From Gnetum montanum (Eukaryota > Streptophyta > Gnetopsida > Gnetales > Gnetaceae): DNA of 64,000 nucleotides. The DNA is taken from contig MNCI01020791.1 in NCBI GenBank assembly GCA_015680685.1, positions 192,824-256,823 of the forward strand, in the 5' to 3' direction. Every line of letters begins with the position of its first letter. Positions within the stretch are counted from its first letter, which is position 1. A model generated the notes under the pieces. That model searched no databases. It worked only from the letters and a program-made list of their open reading frames with translations, and had not been told where the DNA came from. This document shows positions 24,724 to 35,920 of the stretch, one piece after another. Both the position numbers and the translations under genes were made by a program.

Positions 24724-25411
24724 TGATGAGTGGTGAGGTACCCCTACACTCAACCATATGAATATGAGTGTTACACATGCGATCTAGTCGAACTCCATAG
24801 ATAGACTAGTTGTGGCATCTAGACACTTAGCCTTAGGTCGCAGTTCACTGTCTTCCCACTTGGACTAGTATTAGCTTTGTCACGTATGGTTTAGTCTAGA
24901 GTGAGGCATATGATTTGTTTCTAATCTAATGCATGACTACCACTAGGATTACCAAGTGCAGATCCTAGGTACGCTATTGGGTTACCAAGTAGTCACACTT
25001 AAATGCTCGTAATCAAGTCTTGCTCATTCCACGTTTAACAGGAGTTTAAGGGTGAGAGAGATTAATTAGGATAGTAAATAACAAGTAAATAAATAATTAA
25101 TCTAAGTGAATGCTGCAATGATGAAGTAATCTCAATCTTTATTGCCAGTCATATGCGTGTCCAAGTACGTCACACTCGAATAAAGGATGTCGTACAATTA
25201 CATTCACCACACTGTGAGCATACATTTGGAGGAAAAGGGTTGAGAGAAAAACAAGAACTAAAACTTAACACTTAAACTAAAAATGAAAAAAAGCTAATGA
25301 TCTTATAACTTATCTTTCTACCTCTTATTTATAGATGAGGAGATAGACTACGATATCGTGGCCATGATATCACATACATGATATCGTGGTCGCCCAAATG
25401 AAGACTCATCA
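24724..25411 (-). repeat. E2 5' LTR
   Basis: 688 bp, the shortened partner of 16909-17744. TATA box on the minus strand at 25321-25334; palindrome remnants follow at about 25350-25395. About 150 bp of the middle are missing. Confidence 0.92.
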
Positions 25412-25468
25412 AATAGTTTACATTAAATAATATGAAGATTGTAGTTTGTCATATTATTGTATAAACCC

Positions 25469-25489
25469 ATATATATATATATATATATA
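25469..25489. repeat. (AT)n microsatellite
   Basis: An uninterrupted run of about ten AT dinucleotides between E2 and the MULE pseudogene. Confidence 0.9.
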
Positions 25490-25689
25490 ATTTATCATTA
25501 TTTGGATGACACAAATGTTATCATAGGGGTAGCAGCTTAGGTGGGTAGAAAAAGAAATAAACCATGTAGACATATCAGGAGCTCATTGCCACGGCTTGCT
25601 TGGTCCCATGATAGATAGAAGACATGCTTAATCAATATATATTTTCCTTGAGATAGATCAAAAGATAGTATCATTATGGAATGAAATAT

Positions 25690-27170
25690 TTCTAATAGAT
25701 CTGATTCATGAGAGGTATATCAAAGATCTTTTTAATGAAGGGTAAGAATTTCAGGTATCTCAAAAGTTAGACATGTTTCTTTTGAAAAATGACATTTATA
25801 ACATATGCAAAGATGTGATATTAGATTACAAGAAAAGTGAGCATGATAAAATTAGTTTGTGGTTGTGGTATAGAAACACCAAATATTTTTTCTTTTTATA
25901 TCAAGAAGAGATCATGGAACACAATGCCCTAATAATTATTGGGTTGCAATCATCATGGATGCTAAAAACAATGATAGGTCTATCTCAAAACAAGATCCTT
26001 GCTATGGATTTTAACTTCAACATCGATAAATATGGAGTAATTAGAAGTTTAGGATTATAAAAAAATGTTGCATCAAATTAATTTTGTACAACAAATAGGT
26101 CATTTATTTAATATAAATGAATGTTTTTTTCTATAGCCTCATCTTCACACAGTCATGACTTTCAATTTATACTACTACAATGGACTTATTTTAGCATGGG
26201 TGAGCTCCTCTAGGTGTACAATAATTGCTAGCACAACTTGACTTTTTGAGGTACTAAGAGGATACAAGCCTCAGAAGCCATAGTAGACAAAAAATTCTTT
26301 CATGCTTGATGATTTAAAATAAGAAATGAATATAGTACAGTAATGCTGAAAACACTAAAATTTTCAATATAAATTAATAGTTGACTAGAAGAAATGAAGA
26401 CATTTAAATTAAACATGCTATATTTTGTTAAATCTCTAAGTTAGTATTCGTTTGTTGTATTTTTCTATGCATTTGGCATGTTTGGAGAACATGGATGAAG
26501 AACTTGACAACAAAAGTTAGAGATTCAACATTGAAAAGGGCAATGGTTGAACATATTGATCATCTTATGAATGAATGCAAAACTCATATGGATGTTGTAG
26601 AAATTAACAAGTTTGTTGAAAGGTATCAAAAAAACTTGCATTTCATTACTTATCTAAGGAGCTAGTGGATAAATGAAGACAAATTTTGTGAGTATATAAT
26701 TGATTAATATTGATATAATTGTATTAAAAAAATAGATTCTATATTGTAATGTTATTATCTTATTATGAGCTAAAACATTTATTTTTCAGGCATGTGAGCA
26801 GAAGCCTTTTATGATATTTTTCATGCTCAGCAACACATAAACAATGTTGTGGAGTTTCATCATGGATTTCTAAAAGAAAATTTTTTAAGAGATATAAGGA
26901 ATAGGAAATATGATTGCATTGACTAGCTTATATGGACCTTGATAAAGATATGACTATATTACTTGAACAATGCAAGAATTAAAGTTGCAAGATATCTAAT
27001 AATAAAAATGATAGAGAAATCAATAAGAAGTATTGAAAAAAGGTTATTCAAATCAGTGATGATGATTAGATGCAATGGATGGATAAAGAAATTTTTGGTA
27101 ATAGTGTGAGCTCATTTGACTAGCACTTTGTCACATCTTGAAAAAATTCAAAAAATGAAGGATTCAATGC
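25690..27170 (+). pseudogene. MULE (Mutator-like) transposase pseudogene with two introns
   Basis: MULE transposases cut and paste DNA transposons using an RNase H-like DDE core. Readable parts in order: KLDMFLLKNDIYNICKDVIL; FFFLYQEEI; IIIGLQSSWMLKTMIGLSQN; the catalytic-Asp strand KILAMDFNFNIDKYG; then, after removal of a 100 bp GT-AG intron (26037-26136), HLHTVMTFNLYYYNGLILAW; FMLDDLK (second Asp region); FLCIWHVWRTWMKNL, which matches the C-W-H-x-R-x-W-x-K-N-L signature; and, after a second GT-AG intron (26688-26789), FYDIFHAQQHINNVVEFHH. Both intron removals restore one frame, which supports the gene model. A stop replaces Trp just after the second splice. No terminal inverted repeats were found nearby, so this is an isolated coding remnant. 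Confidence 0.85.
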
Positions 27171-27465
27171 AACTTGCATGACGTCCTACTAGTTTTTCTA
27201 GTCATTGATAAAAACTATGAGAACATGCCGATTGCATGTCCTTGCACTCTAGAGAGTTCAATCTGATGCAAATCACAATAGTACGAAACCCTAACATTTG
27301 CAAAACCCTAATTATTAAGATAATGCAAGTTGTAGGTCTCTCATAGAACTATTGTGCGAATGACTATAGGTCATAATAACTCTATAAGATATAATTTAGA
27401 ATGCAAACATTTCAAAAAGAAAAATTGATAATGGGGTTGGATAGTGAAGCACCATCACATGTATT
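27171..27465. other. Spacer between the MULE pseudogene and E3
   Basis: AT-rich, no feature recognised. It ends with the E3 target-site copy GTATT at 27461-27465. Confidence 0.5.
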
Positions 27466-28850
27466 TGTAGCAACCAAAAACATCAATGGCTGGAAAATGC
27501 CGAGGGGTCATCGGCCATTGACAGTCTCAACCCCATTTCTGCAAGAGGGCTGTGCTAGATGGGATGGAAACAGTGTGCCCTGAATGGTCTGGTCGATCAG
27601 ACAGGGACTTAGTTGATGTTAATATAACCTTTTGCAATGTGTTATTTGAAAATGAAACTGGTAGCATGAAGTGATGCTTAAATGTAAAAGAAGTAGAAAA
27701 TAATGTAAAATGCAATAATAAGTAGAAGAGAAAGTAAAATGCAATTAGAAAAATGCACCACTTCAAAGCTATGACTTTGCTCTGTTAATATGGATCCAAT
27801 TGGTTGCACAACGCTGAGGAGTGCAGAGATCCCGAGAGTAACCAAGACATGTAGAACGAGACGGCTGTGCGGTTGAACATGGGCTCAACCATTAACAATG
27901 CAAAGTACTACCAAGGTGGTAGAAAAGAGTAGAACAAAATGCCAACTGAGAGTGTTAACTACTTACAATGTTAAAAAGGAGGCTTACAATGCTCAAGGTT
28001 ATAATGCTAGCTTCTGCTTGTCAGCCAACAAAATTGTTAGCCGAACAAATTACCGAGAAAGTCAGAGAGTGTGCCTGAGAGCATGATAGCCTAGGAGAGT
28101 CCAAGTGTCACTCATCGGGGTATTTATAGGACCAAGGGTGCGCGAAAGATGCAGTTTTAACACCACGTGCCTTGGGCCTATGCTGACTTGTCTATGCTGC
28201 ATGTGTCTGCATGACCGTTGGGAGAGCCTGCCATGTCGTAATTACAAACCTACCACATCATAATTATTCTATCAGAGCAATGTTGCAATTAGGTGAAGTG
28301 CATTGATGTCACATAATTGCTTACCACTTTTCGCTATGCTTTGTAGTGTAGCATGTTTGACGTGGCATATCATCTTGTTACACTATGCTACACTATGTAG
28401 CATAGCATAGCCATCGGTTTGAAGAAAGAAATTTATGTTGTGCCTTGTTACATGTGTTAGAAACCTTTGTAGTGTTGTGACTACTGGTCGCAAATTTTCT
28501 ATGCTATGCTATGGTACGTAGCATATCATAGCGTAGCAATTGTCCTTAGTCGTGAAAATTTTACCAATCTACAAACTTTGCCTTTTGTGATGTGAAGTTT
28601 GCAAACTTGTTGATCCCGCCCTTCAAGTTTTCTTCTGTCGCTTTCGTAGAATTGCTATGCCTCGCTGCACCATGTAGCTTAGCATAGCGTAGCAGCAAGC
28701 ATGACATGATTTTTGCCAAGTTCACTGCTTTCTGATGGAAGAAAACAATCTAAAAATTAGAGCATCCATCTCCTAAAGAACTACCGTAATGCTGTAAAAA
28801 TTGCAAACACTTGGTGAAGCAAGCATGCCTTCGAATTTTGGGGTGTTTCA
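27466..28850 (-). repeat. E3 3' LTR
   Basis: 1385 bp. A minus-strand TATA box CCTATAAATACC lies at 28119-28130. The U3 side is full of self-complementary GCTATGCTACG / CGTAGCATAGC motifs. About 190 bp present in the other LTR (44923-45110) are missing here. Confidence 0.92.
28320..28700. promoter_or_regulatory. Palindrome-rich U3 of the E3 LTR
   Basis: Repeated GCTATGCTA and TAGCATAGC words occur in both orientations, including ACGTAGCATA and AGCATAGCGTAGCA, so several can pair with each other. The same vocabulary fills 44500-45090 in the other LTR and recurs in the antisense gene's introns. Confidence 0.8.
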
Positions 28851-28863
28851 TTGGCCCCTCTTT
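28851..28863 (-). promoter_or_regulatory. E3 polypurine tract
   Basis: On the minus strand AAAGAGGGGCCAA directly precedes the TGAAACACC start of the 3' LTR. Confidence 0.85.
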
Positions 28864-29925
28864 GTCGACGTCTAGAGGACGGGCTCAAGAGACATTGACA
28901 AATAATATGAAATACCACGAAAGACATGACACTAACGTTGTCACTCGGTGATTGTCAAGGCATCGCTTAGCTGTGTTTGAGAGTGTTGCATTGATTTTTT
29001 GCAGAGGTTCAGACAAAGGAAAAAGATGAGGTTTCATAGAGTTCCTCACTGGAGTGCTCATGAGGGACTTGTTCGCATTTTCATCTTTACTCTCACTGAC
29101 CTTTGACCTCTTGTAGGACAAGTGTTTCCTTCGCAGGATGAGTTGTGTTACATCTGCGAAGGGTTTTAACTTGCCTATAGATGCTTCCCATGTAGCGAGC
29201 TATGTTATACATGTCATGGAATTTGCACTTTGAAGTAGTCAAGCTAGTCAAGGCACTCGCTTTGCGACACCGTAGCACTTGCTGTTGTGGCTTGGACATG
29301 CTTTTGGCCGCATCCTATAAGCACGATGGAGAGTGGAAAAACCATGATGCAAAGTGAGGGCAGAGGTCTTGCTTGCTATAGACATTGTTGAAGCTCTTGG
29401 ACATCCATGTTGGTGCATGGTGTCCAAAGTAGAAAGGCCAGCAGCAGCCTTAGCAGCATCGGCATGGAGGAGCTATGAGTTGCTGTAAGTGTGGATGCTT
29501 TAGAATCCTTACTAAAGGCATGCATTTTAAGTTTAACTATGGGATCAGCTACCACATAGCTAAACGTCGTTTGAGCCGAGGCGTTGGTAGGGGGCTGGAG
29601 GATGAAAACATTGTGTCTTGGCCATAATACTATTGGAACTCTAGCGGTAGGCACTGGCCAAGGAACTATCGTCAGGGTGGTGGGCCATGGTGACGGTAGG
29701 TCCCAAGGGCTAGTGTGATGTCATACGACATCTCCGGAGGATCAACACGATGCCAAGGGTGGCAGCGTTGCGTACGTTCTAGATCGTGTTCCCAATGCAT
29801 CGTGAACTACGTTCTAGAGCTACAACATCTCACCATCACATCGGCACTGTGCACGCTTGTTCGACATGTACTTGATGTAGATGAATGCTAGGGATGTGAA
29901 GCAAACCCAATTTAAGGTCTTGGTA
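28864..29925. other. E3 3' region between integrase repeats and LTR
   Basis: More GC-rich than its surroundings. Several minus-strand frames of 60-90 codons show no known domain. It is probably untranslated 3' DNA of the element. Confidence 0.45.
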
Positions 29926-29929
29926 GACC

Positions 29930-30235
29930 ATGTGCTAGTTTAGCATCCCAGCAGACTACTGTGTTGGTTTAAGATCCCAATAGATCGTACATGCCAATTT
30001 AACGTCATGGTGGATGTGTCATGCTAGGTTATAGTCATAGCAGACTAGCTGTGTTACTTTTATGTCGTAGCGGATGGTTGCTGCCAGTTTAATGTTGTAG
30101 TGGACACTGCTTGTTGTTGTTGTCGATTTATCATCATAGCGGACGGTGCTCGATGCCGCTAGTTTAACGTCATTGTGGACGCTGCTCAATGCCACTAGTT
30201 TAATGTCATTGTAGACACTACTCAATGTGTTCATG
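29930..30235. repeat. Degenerate 36-39 bp tandem repeat, about eight units
   Basis: Units of the form AGTTTAA(C/T)GTCAT-GTGGAC-CTGCT recur, with clear starts near 30055, 30086, 30125, 30161 and 30197. They begin right after the pol stop and give a chance minus-strand repeat peptide of the type SSVHNDVKLA. Confidence 0.75.
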
Positions 30236-30237
30236 CT

Positions 30238-31290
30238 TCAAATGTAGTATAGCTTGAGGTATGAGTGATACACCAGGTTGGAGAACTCATTACTGTCCAT
30301 GTCTGCCAGCTTGAAGGCTCCATTCCCAAAGGCTTTAGTGACCATGTGAGGGGCTTCCCAGTTGGATGAGAATTTTCTCACATCTTCACGAACACCCTTG
30401 AGGATGAGGTCTCCCTTCTATACTAGTTGTCGATGTGGGTCTACATGGTGCTTTTGCTATTGCTTGCTCTGGTAGTGCTCTATGCAGCTCAGCATCTGCA
30501 CGTGCTCCTCCTCTATTGAGTCAACGTCGATGATCTGTGACTCATTGTTCTGGGCTTCACTCACAATGTCTGAGAGGATCATCCGAAGTGATGGTACCTA
30601 CAACTCAAGAGGCAACACAGCTTCAGATCCATAAACAACGCTATAAGGAGTCTTACTTGTTGTGGTTCTACATGTCATTCTCTAGGCCTATAGAATGTAG
30701 AGGATTTGCTCGTGCCACTGCCTGTTGCTATTGTTAAGCATCTGCTTCAACAAGTTGATGATGGACTTATTTGTAGCCTTCACCTATCCATTCGCCTTTG
30801 GATAGTATGGGGAGGAGAATGATTGCCTAATGCCTAGGTTGCTGCAGAAGGTTTGAGTTTCTGTAATATTGAATTGTGGCCCATTATTGGTTACAATAGT
30901 CTTTGGAAGCCCAAACCTTATCACGATGTTGTCCAGGATGAAGTGGCAGATGTGCTGAGACATCATTTTCCTCAAGGGGATGGCTTCCATCCACTTAGTA
31001 AAATACTCGATGGTAGTGATAATGAAGCTATGAGGTCTAGTCTCCATTGTTGGAAAGGCTACATGATTTGTGTTGGGTGTAGGTCCATAGGTGAGACATG
31101 TATGAGATTTGCATATCTCTGGCACGTGTTGCACATCTTGAATTTTGATAGACAATCACATTCCATGTGAGGCCAATAGTACCCTAGGCGTCTAATTTTT
31201 GCATCCATAGCCCTAGGTGCTATATGTCTACTACACAGTCCCTCATGCACTTCATTAACTACCTTCTACACCTGCTCCCATCCACACATG
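30238..31290 (-). pseudogene. pol: E3 integrase
   Basis: Integrase inserts the DNA copy into the host chromosome. The N-terminal zinc domain is present: HEGLCSRH, then GYYWPHMECDC, then CNTCQRYA (an HHCC pattern, about 31120-31250). The catalytic core (30780-31075) shows IEYFTKWMEA, VTNNGPQF and YYPKANG. The three catalytic acids are all substituted: the first Asp reads Glu, the second reads Asn, and the Glu after the YYPKANG block reads Lys, with a stop just before it. The C-terminal part runs through FSSNWEAPHMVTKAFGNGAF to YLKLYYI and a stop at 30238. The domain is complete in length but catalytically dead. Confidence 0.92.
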
Positions 31291-31559
31291 CCAGCAATAT
31301 CCTATCATAGGAGTGTCGACATAGGGTGTCATTCCCCATGAATGTATATTGCTGGGCACACCTTCAGATCACATCTCTCTGAGTAGATGTCAATCCACTT
31401 GGGGGTTTTCTGTGTTGCAGGTAGGCTTTAATGTTAGTGTACCAATCTTGGGTATCCACATCATTGATAGAGGCCATGTGTCCCGCTTGAGTGATAGGCT
31501 TAGTACATTCAACAATCGAAGTTAGCAAACTTTCAAATGAGTGCGGTAGAATTCTTAAT

Positions 31560-31945
31560 GTAAGGGTGGCTAAGGCATCTACCATGGTGTTCTTATTGCA
31601 TGGCACATGTTGCACATCTATGGTTGCAAATTGCTTAAGCATGATTTTTGCTAGGTCATAGTAGGGTTACAGGTGTGTAGCTTTGCAGGCATATACCTCA
31701 GTGATTTGATTCACAACTAGTTATGAATCATTGCAGATTTCCAAGTGTTGTATGCATAGTGTTTGGGCAGCTAAGAGGCCTCTAAGTAGCCCCTCATACT
31801 CTACCACATTTTTGGTGTAGGGGAACGCAAAATAATAACCAAATGGATGCATTTCCCCAGAGGGGAACGTAATGACAGCCACTGCACTACCTCCTCACAT
31901 GGTTGAGGCATTGTTGAAGTGTAAAGTAGCTTCTAGGTACGATGG
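31560..31945 (-). pseudogene. pol: E3 second (archaeal-type) RNase H
   Basis: Tat-lineage elements carry an additional RNase H between the ordinary RNase H and integrase. Here ATLHFNNAS (degraded first catalytic strand), AVAVITFPSGEMHPF, VVEYEGLLRGLLAAQ, LEICNDS-LVVNQITE, and HVPCNKNTMVDALATL follow in that order, fitting the [D]-E-D-D layout of such domains. The expected first Asp in FDGAS is Asn and there are several stops. Confidence 0.85.
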
Positions 31946-31989
31946 AATGATGTTGATAGTGCCAACATGTTCGTCTGGGAATTCGGGAT

Positions 31990-33660
31990 CTATGGTTGCG
32001 TGGTCATCGATGGGTGAGGCTGTAAGTTGCATTGTTATGGCTTGACCCTTGGTTGATGACTGGCTTACATAGTGTAGGTCGAACTCTGCGGTTATTGCTT
32101 TCCACCAGGCTATCTTGCTGCTTTCATATAGGTTGTTAGTGATATCCTAGAGTATGTTGCTTTTGAAAATGATGTTGACTACACTGTGAAATAGATAGTG
32201 CCTCCATTTTTTTAATGCAAACACTAATGCAAGGTAATGCCTCTCTACTTTGTTGTATTTCACCTTGTGCACTATCAATGCATGACTCAGATAATACACT
32301 GGTACCTTAGATCCGTCGTCTCATTTTTGACATAGTAGTGCTACTATAGATGTGTCAGAGGTGGAAAGGTAGATGAAGAAAGACTTATCCCTCTATGGTA
32401 GATGCACAGTTGGGAGGTGCGAAAGCTCTTCTTTCAAGTCATCGAAGGCTCATTGATATTGGGTTGTCCACTCGAAGTTAACCCCTTTCTTTAGAAGATG
32501 TTGCATGGGATGCAACTTGTTAGCTAACTTTTCTATAAACCTTCAGATGAATTCTACCCTACCTTGCAATCCACGTAACTCCTTAAGGTTTGTAGGAGGT
32601 GCCAGGTTGACGATGGCCTTGACTTTGTCAGGGTCCACCCTTATTCCAGCCTTCAATACTACGAACCCTAACATGCGTCCGATTTTCACACCCAAGATAC
32701 ACTTCTTAGGATTAAGGCATAGATCATGCATTTGGAAACACTTAAGGACTACCCCTAGATCACATGGGTGATTAGCTGCCTCCTTGGACTTGACTGCTAT
32801 ATCATCCACATAGTCATTTAACGTTTCTAGGATGTAGTCACTAAAGATATAGGTCATGGCTTGCTGGTAGGTTGCTCCAATGTTCTTGAGCCCAAAATAC
32901 ATCATGGTGTAATAGCAAGTACCCTATGGGGTCATGAAGATTGTTGTTAGCTAATGCTTTGGGTTGATGTGAATTTGGTTGTAGCCAGAAAATCCATCCA
33001 TGAAGAATAACAGAGCATGACCAACCATAGTGTCGATGAGTTGATCGATGCTTGGAAGTGGAAAATCATCTTTGATCATCGCCTTGTTCAAATCCCAAAA
33101 GTCTATATAGATTCATATTCCTCCAATTTTCTTGGAAACTATGACAATGTTGGACACCCATTCTGAATAATCAACTATGCGAATGAAACTAGCTTGGTAT
33201 AACTTGGTGATTTCATCCCTTATGGCCAGTGTAATTTCTAGTTTGACTTGACGAGCCTTCTTCTTGACTGCCTTCATGTGCAGGTCTAGGATGATGTTGT
33301 GCTATATCAGCCTTGAATCTAAACCTGACATGTTGCTGTATGATCATGCGAAGACTTTGATGTTGTCTTGTGGAATTTTAGCTACGTTTTTGTGCATGTG
33401 CGCAGCTAGGAGGGAGCTAAGTTTTAATGTTTTTACTTCTCCCTTGGATGTGGTCACAGGCGTCTCAACGAGAGGGTCCACAGTTACATCCCTAGCCTCT
33501 AAATCTAGGGTTCAGACCAAATGCTCGGGCCAGTCTGGGGATGTTTCTAAGGATGCTATGGTGCTAGCTATGGTTGATCCCTAGTTTATCAGGTTTGGGT
33601 TTAGTTTTCTTGCAAGCTTGCCATGTGGACCTGCTAGGGCTAAAGGCATGGAGAGATCAT
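31990..33660 (-). pseudogene. pol: E3 reverse transcriptase and RNase H
   Basis: The chain is readable with few stops: GLDSRLI-HNIIL, KKARQVKLEITLAIRDEITK, SEWVSNIVIVSKK, DFPLPSIDQLID, the catalytic-Asp motif FFMDGFSGYNQI, FGLKNIGATYQQAM, the intact active site YVDDI (YVDD at 32801-32812), LNPKKCILGVKIGRMLGFVV, IRVDPDKVKAI and APPTNLKELRGLQGRV. The RNase H then shows FFIYLSTSDTSIVALL, VPVYYLSHAL and KYNKVERHYLALVFALKKWR. The GLKN-GATYQ wording is typical of the Tat lineage. Stops at 32925-33130 and elsewhere make it inactive. Upstream sequence from 33660 appears to be the protease-RT linker. Confidence 0.92.
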
Positions 33661-34248
33661 GATGGATTTTCATTTTTTGTTTAACCTATCACAATGAGAT
33701 GAAAGCCTGGTTAAGAGGCACATGTTGGTAGTAATTGTGTATAATAAAAACTTGCAAAGCAATGGCAAGATGTAACTAGCGAAGTATGATGTAAGGATTA
33801 CAATTTTTCCAGTTTAAAGTCATGGCAAACCATTATGGCATGGAGATGCAAATCTGCTAAAATAGAAAATGTAAAACTGTCGATGCGAGAACATGTAACT
33901 ACTATTGAATGCAAAACAGTCGATGCGAAAATGTGAAACTGCTATTTTAGTATCATTACAGACTATGAACGTATAATAGATCGAAAAATGCTAGTTTAAG
34001 GTCTTTCCAAACTGATAAAAGCACAACTATGCTACGATTGCTAGTTCAAGGTCTTTTCGGACCGGGATAATCAAAAATATATATTATTTTTTTTTCATTT
34101 TTTGGGAAAGCAAGTAGTTATCTTGAAGCATGTCAAGGTCTTAATGCTAACAGTGCTACAATGTCATGGCGAGCATGCTACGCTGTACGGTGCACTCCAC
34201 ATTAGATGGAGAGAGAGAGTGATAGGTTTCCCTTTTTTACCATTACGA
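33661..34248. other. Junction between pol and the antisense gene
   Basis: An AT-rich stretch containing repeated GCAAAACAGTCGATGCGA-like blocks (near 33877 and 33908) and AAGGTCTTT blocks (near 33998 and 34050). It lies upstream of the antisense gene and ends in GCTACGCTGTACGGTGC. It is the likely promoter region of that gene; this is inferred. Confidence 0.4.
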
Positions 34249-34258
34249 TCATAAATAG
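34249..34258 (+). promoter_or_regulatory. TATA-like box of the antisense gene
   Basis: TCATAAATAG lies about 155 bp before the first ATG (34411), a reasonable distance for a plant promoter with a leader of roughly 120 bp. The match to TATAAATA is imperfect. Confidence 0.4.
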
Positions 34259-34529
34259 GAATTAAACCCTAGTAAGCTTATCATTTTCATCGTAAGAGTG
34301 TAGAGCCCATATTCAGAGCACAAAGAAATTTCGGAGTGTAGAGTGATTGTGCTAACAGCGAGCAAGGCGATTTTCTGCATAGTGAGGAGGAAAAATTTGC
34401 AAGCAGGACAATGGCTTCAAAGAATAAATGCATGAAGTTGGCACTTGCAAAGGTCAAGGAGGTAAAGAAAACCCTAGGGCATGTGACATAAGCATGCATC
34501 GCAGTGCGGAACAACACGCCATTGACCCA

Positions 34530-35076
34530 GTAGGCTACTATGCTTTCTTTGTTTTTTCACGATTTTGTTATCATTTTTTGCTTCTGTTGTTCTCTACTTT
34601 TGTTTTTGCATCCTAGTCTTAGCCACATGTGTTTTCTGTCATCGCGTTGTTTTGGCCTTTGCATCGCCGCTATTGCCATTTTCGCCATGGTGAGTGCATA
34701 AATGTTATGCCATCATTGCATGCAAGGTGGCTTGAACTGCCACTGCTGTGGTTGTCATAATTGTGGGGGTTTGGGTAGTTTAAGTTGCTTGGCTTTCGAA
34801 TGGCATGACGTAGGACCCTGAGGAGGGTTGGGCCATGTGTGTTGTGATAGTGCGACACATGTTCTGTAGGGGTGTATTGTTAATCACCCTGTTAGGGTTA
34901 ATTGCTCTATTGCCACGCTAGGCTATTTTCGCTACGCTAGCGCTTCAATGTTCTTGCTATGCTATGTGCGGGAAGAGGGTTATGCTACGCTATATGTGTG
35001 GACTACTAGGTATTGCTACGTTGCTTGTGTATTACACTTAGGCATGATGCTAACACTTGCTAGTTGTGTTGTGCAG
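34530..35076 (+). other. Intron 1 of the antisense gene
   Basis: GTAGGC donor and GTGCAG acceptor. The join changes CA to CAA-ATG-GGG and opens a frame of about 170 codons through exon 2. The intron contains GCTACGCTAG, GCTATGCTATG and TATGCTACGCTAT, the same words as the E3 LTR U3. Confidence 0.72.
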
Positions 35077-35920
35077 AATGGGGCTAAGGCCAATGCTGAT
35101 TATCTTGGAAATTGCTGGGGTCCTGTGTCATGCGAGCAAACCTGTGGCCAACGCTCCTCCTCCCCAGATACGTGTGGGAGAGTAGGGGGTCTAGTTCAGA
35201 AAAGGAGCATAGGACTTCCTAAAATACCTTCTTGATCATTTCAGTGTGATCGTTTGGTCATCCCTATAGGAGGAAGAGGTAGCCATCATAATCGAAGCCA
35301 TATTTCCTAGGGCAAGCCAAGGTGTTCTGAGGTTTCTAATGGATGGGGCAATCATGAGTAGGTAGGGAGAAGGATCTAGTCAATGCTCCATAGGGTTAAG
35401 GCATTTAGCTTGGATCTGGGATATGCCTAAGTACAGCTACTACCATCGTTACAACACATTATTCGTTGCACGTTATATGGCGATGTGGTTCCAGAACCCA
35501 CAGGGAACTGTCTACTGTGCTGGCGGGTCAGTTTTGCAGCCTGTTTTTGCTATGTTGTGTGACACTGGCCATATTGGCAAAATTTTAATAGCATGTGTTT
35601 GTTGCTAGGTTCTTCATCAATAAGGATGGGGTTCACGACTGACCGGGTTTGCTAGCTACAACACAAATAGCCCTACAGGAGTTCTCTTCTACTGAGAACC
35701 TATAGGCAGGTGTGATTGGTCAATGTGGGAGTGAATACTACACCTATCCATACCTATACCCCATTTCCTACAATCAATGTAAGGGGGCCAGTTGGCTAGA
35801 TGAGGAGTGGGCAAAACCCTTTAAACCAATCATGGTTGAACAAGTTCTAGTTGACCTTCCACCACTCTTGTTACCGTACAAACCCGGTGGGCCAAGTAGT
35901 AGGTGTTGCATGCTTAAGTG

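Larger units (their letters stand above)
16909..25411 (-). mobile_element. E2: non-autonomous gypsy element, gag plus an extra ORF, no pol
   Basis: An 8.5 kb element of the E1 LTR family with a perfect target duplication, AATAG at 16904-16908 and 25412-25416. Element order is 5' LTR (24724-25411), tRNA-Asp primer site, gag (22642-24551), about 1.4 kb of non-coding DNA, a palindromic promoter-like block (21140-21225), a long ORF of unknown function (18003-20670), polypurine tract, 3' LTR (16909-17744). Neither protease, RT, RNase H nor integrase was found on either strand, so it must have used enzymes from another element. Confidence 0.93.

Noticed and set aside
29376-29654. A 92-codon minus-strand frame near the E3 3' LTR, considered as a chromodomain or extra ORF
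   Set aside because: No aromatic cage pattern or other motif, and it lies after the pol stop in untranslated sequence.
30019-30234. A repeat peptide of the type SSVHNDVKLA
   Set aside because: It results from translating a 36-39 bp tandem DNA repeat beyond the pol stop.
30853-31170. A 105-codon plus-strand frame
   Set aside because: It is the shadow of the integrase core, whose motifs are on the minus strand.
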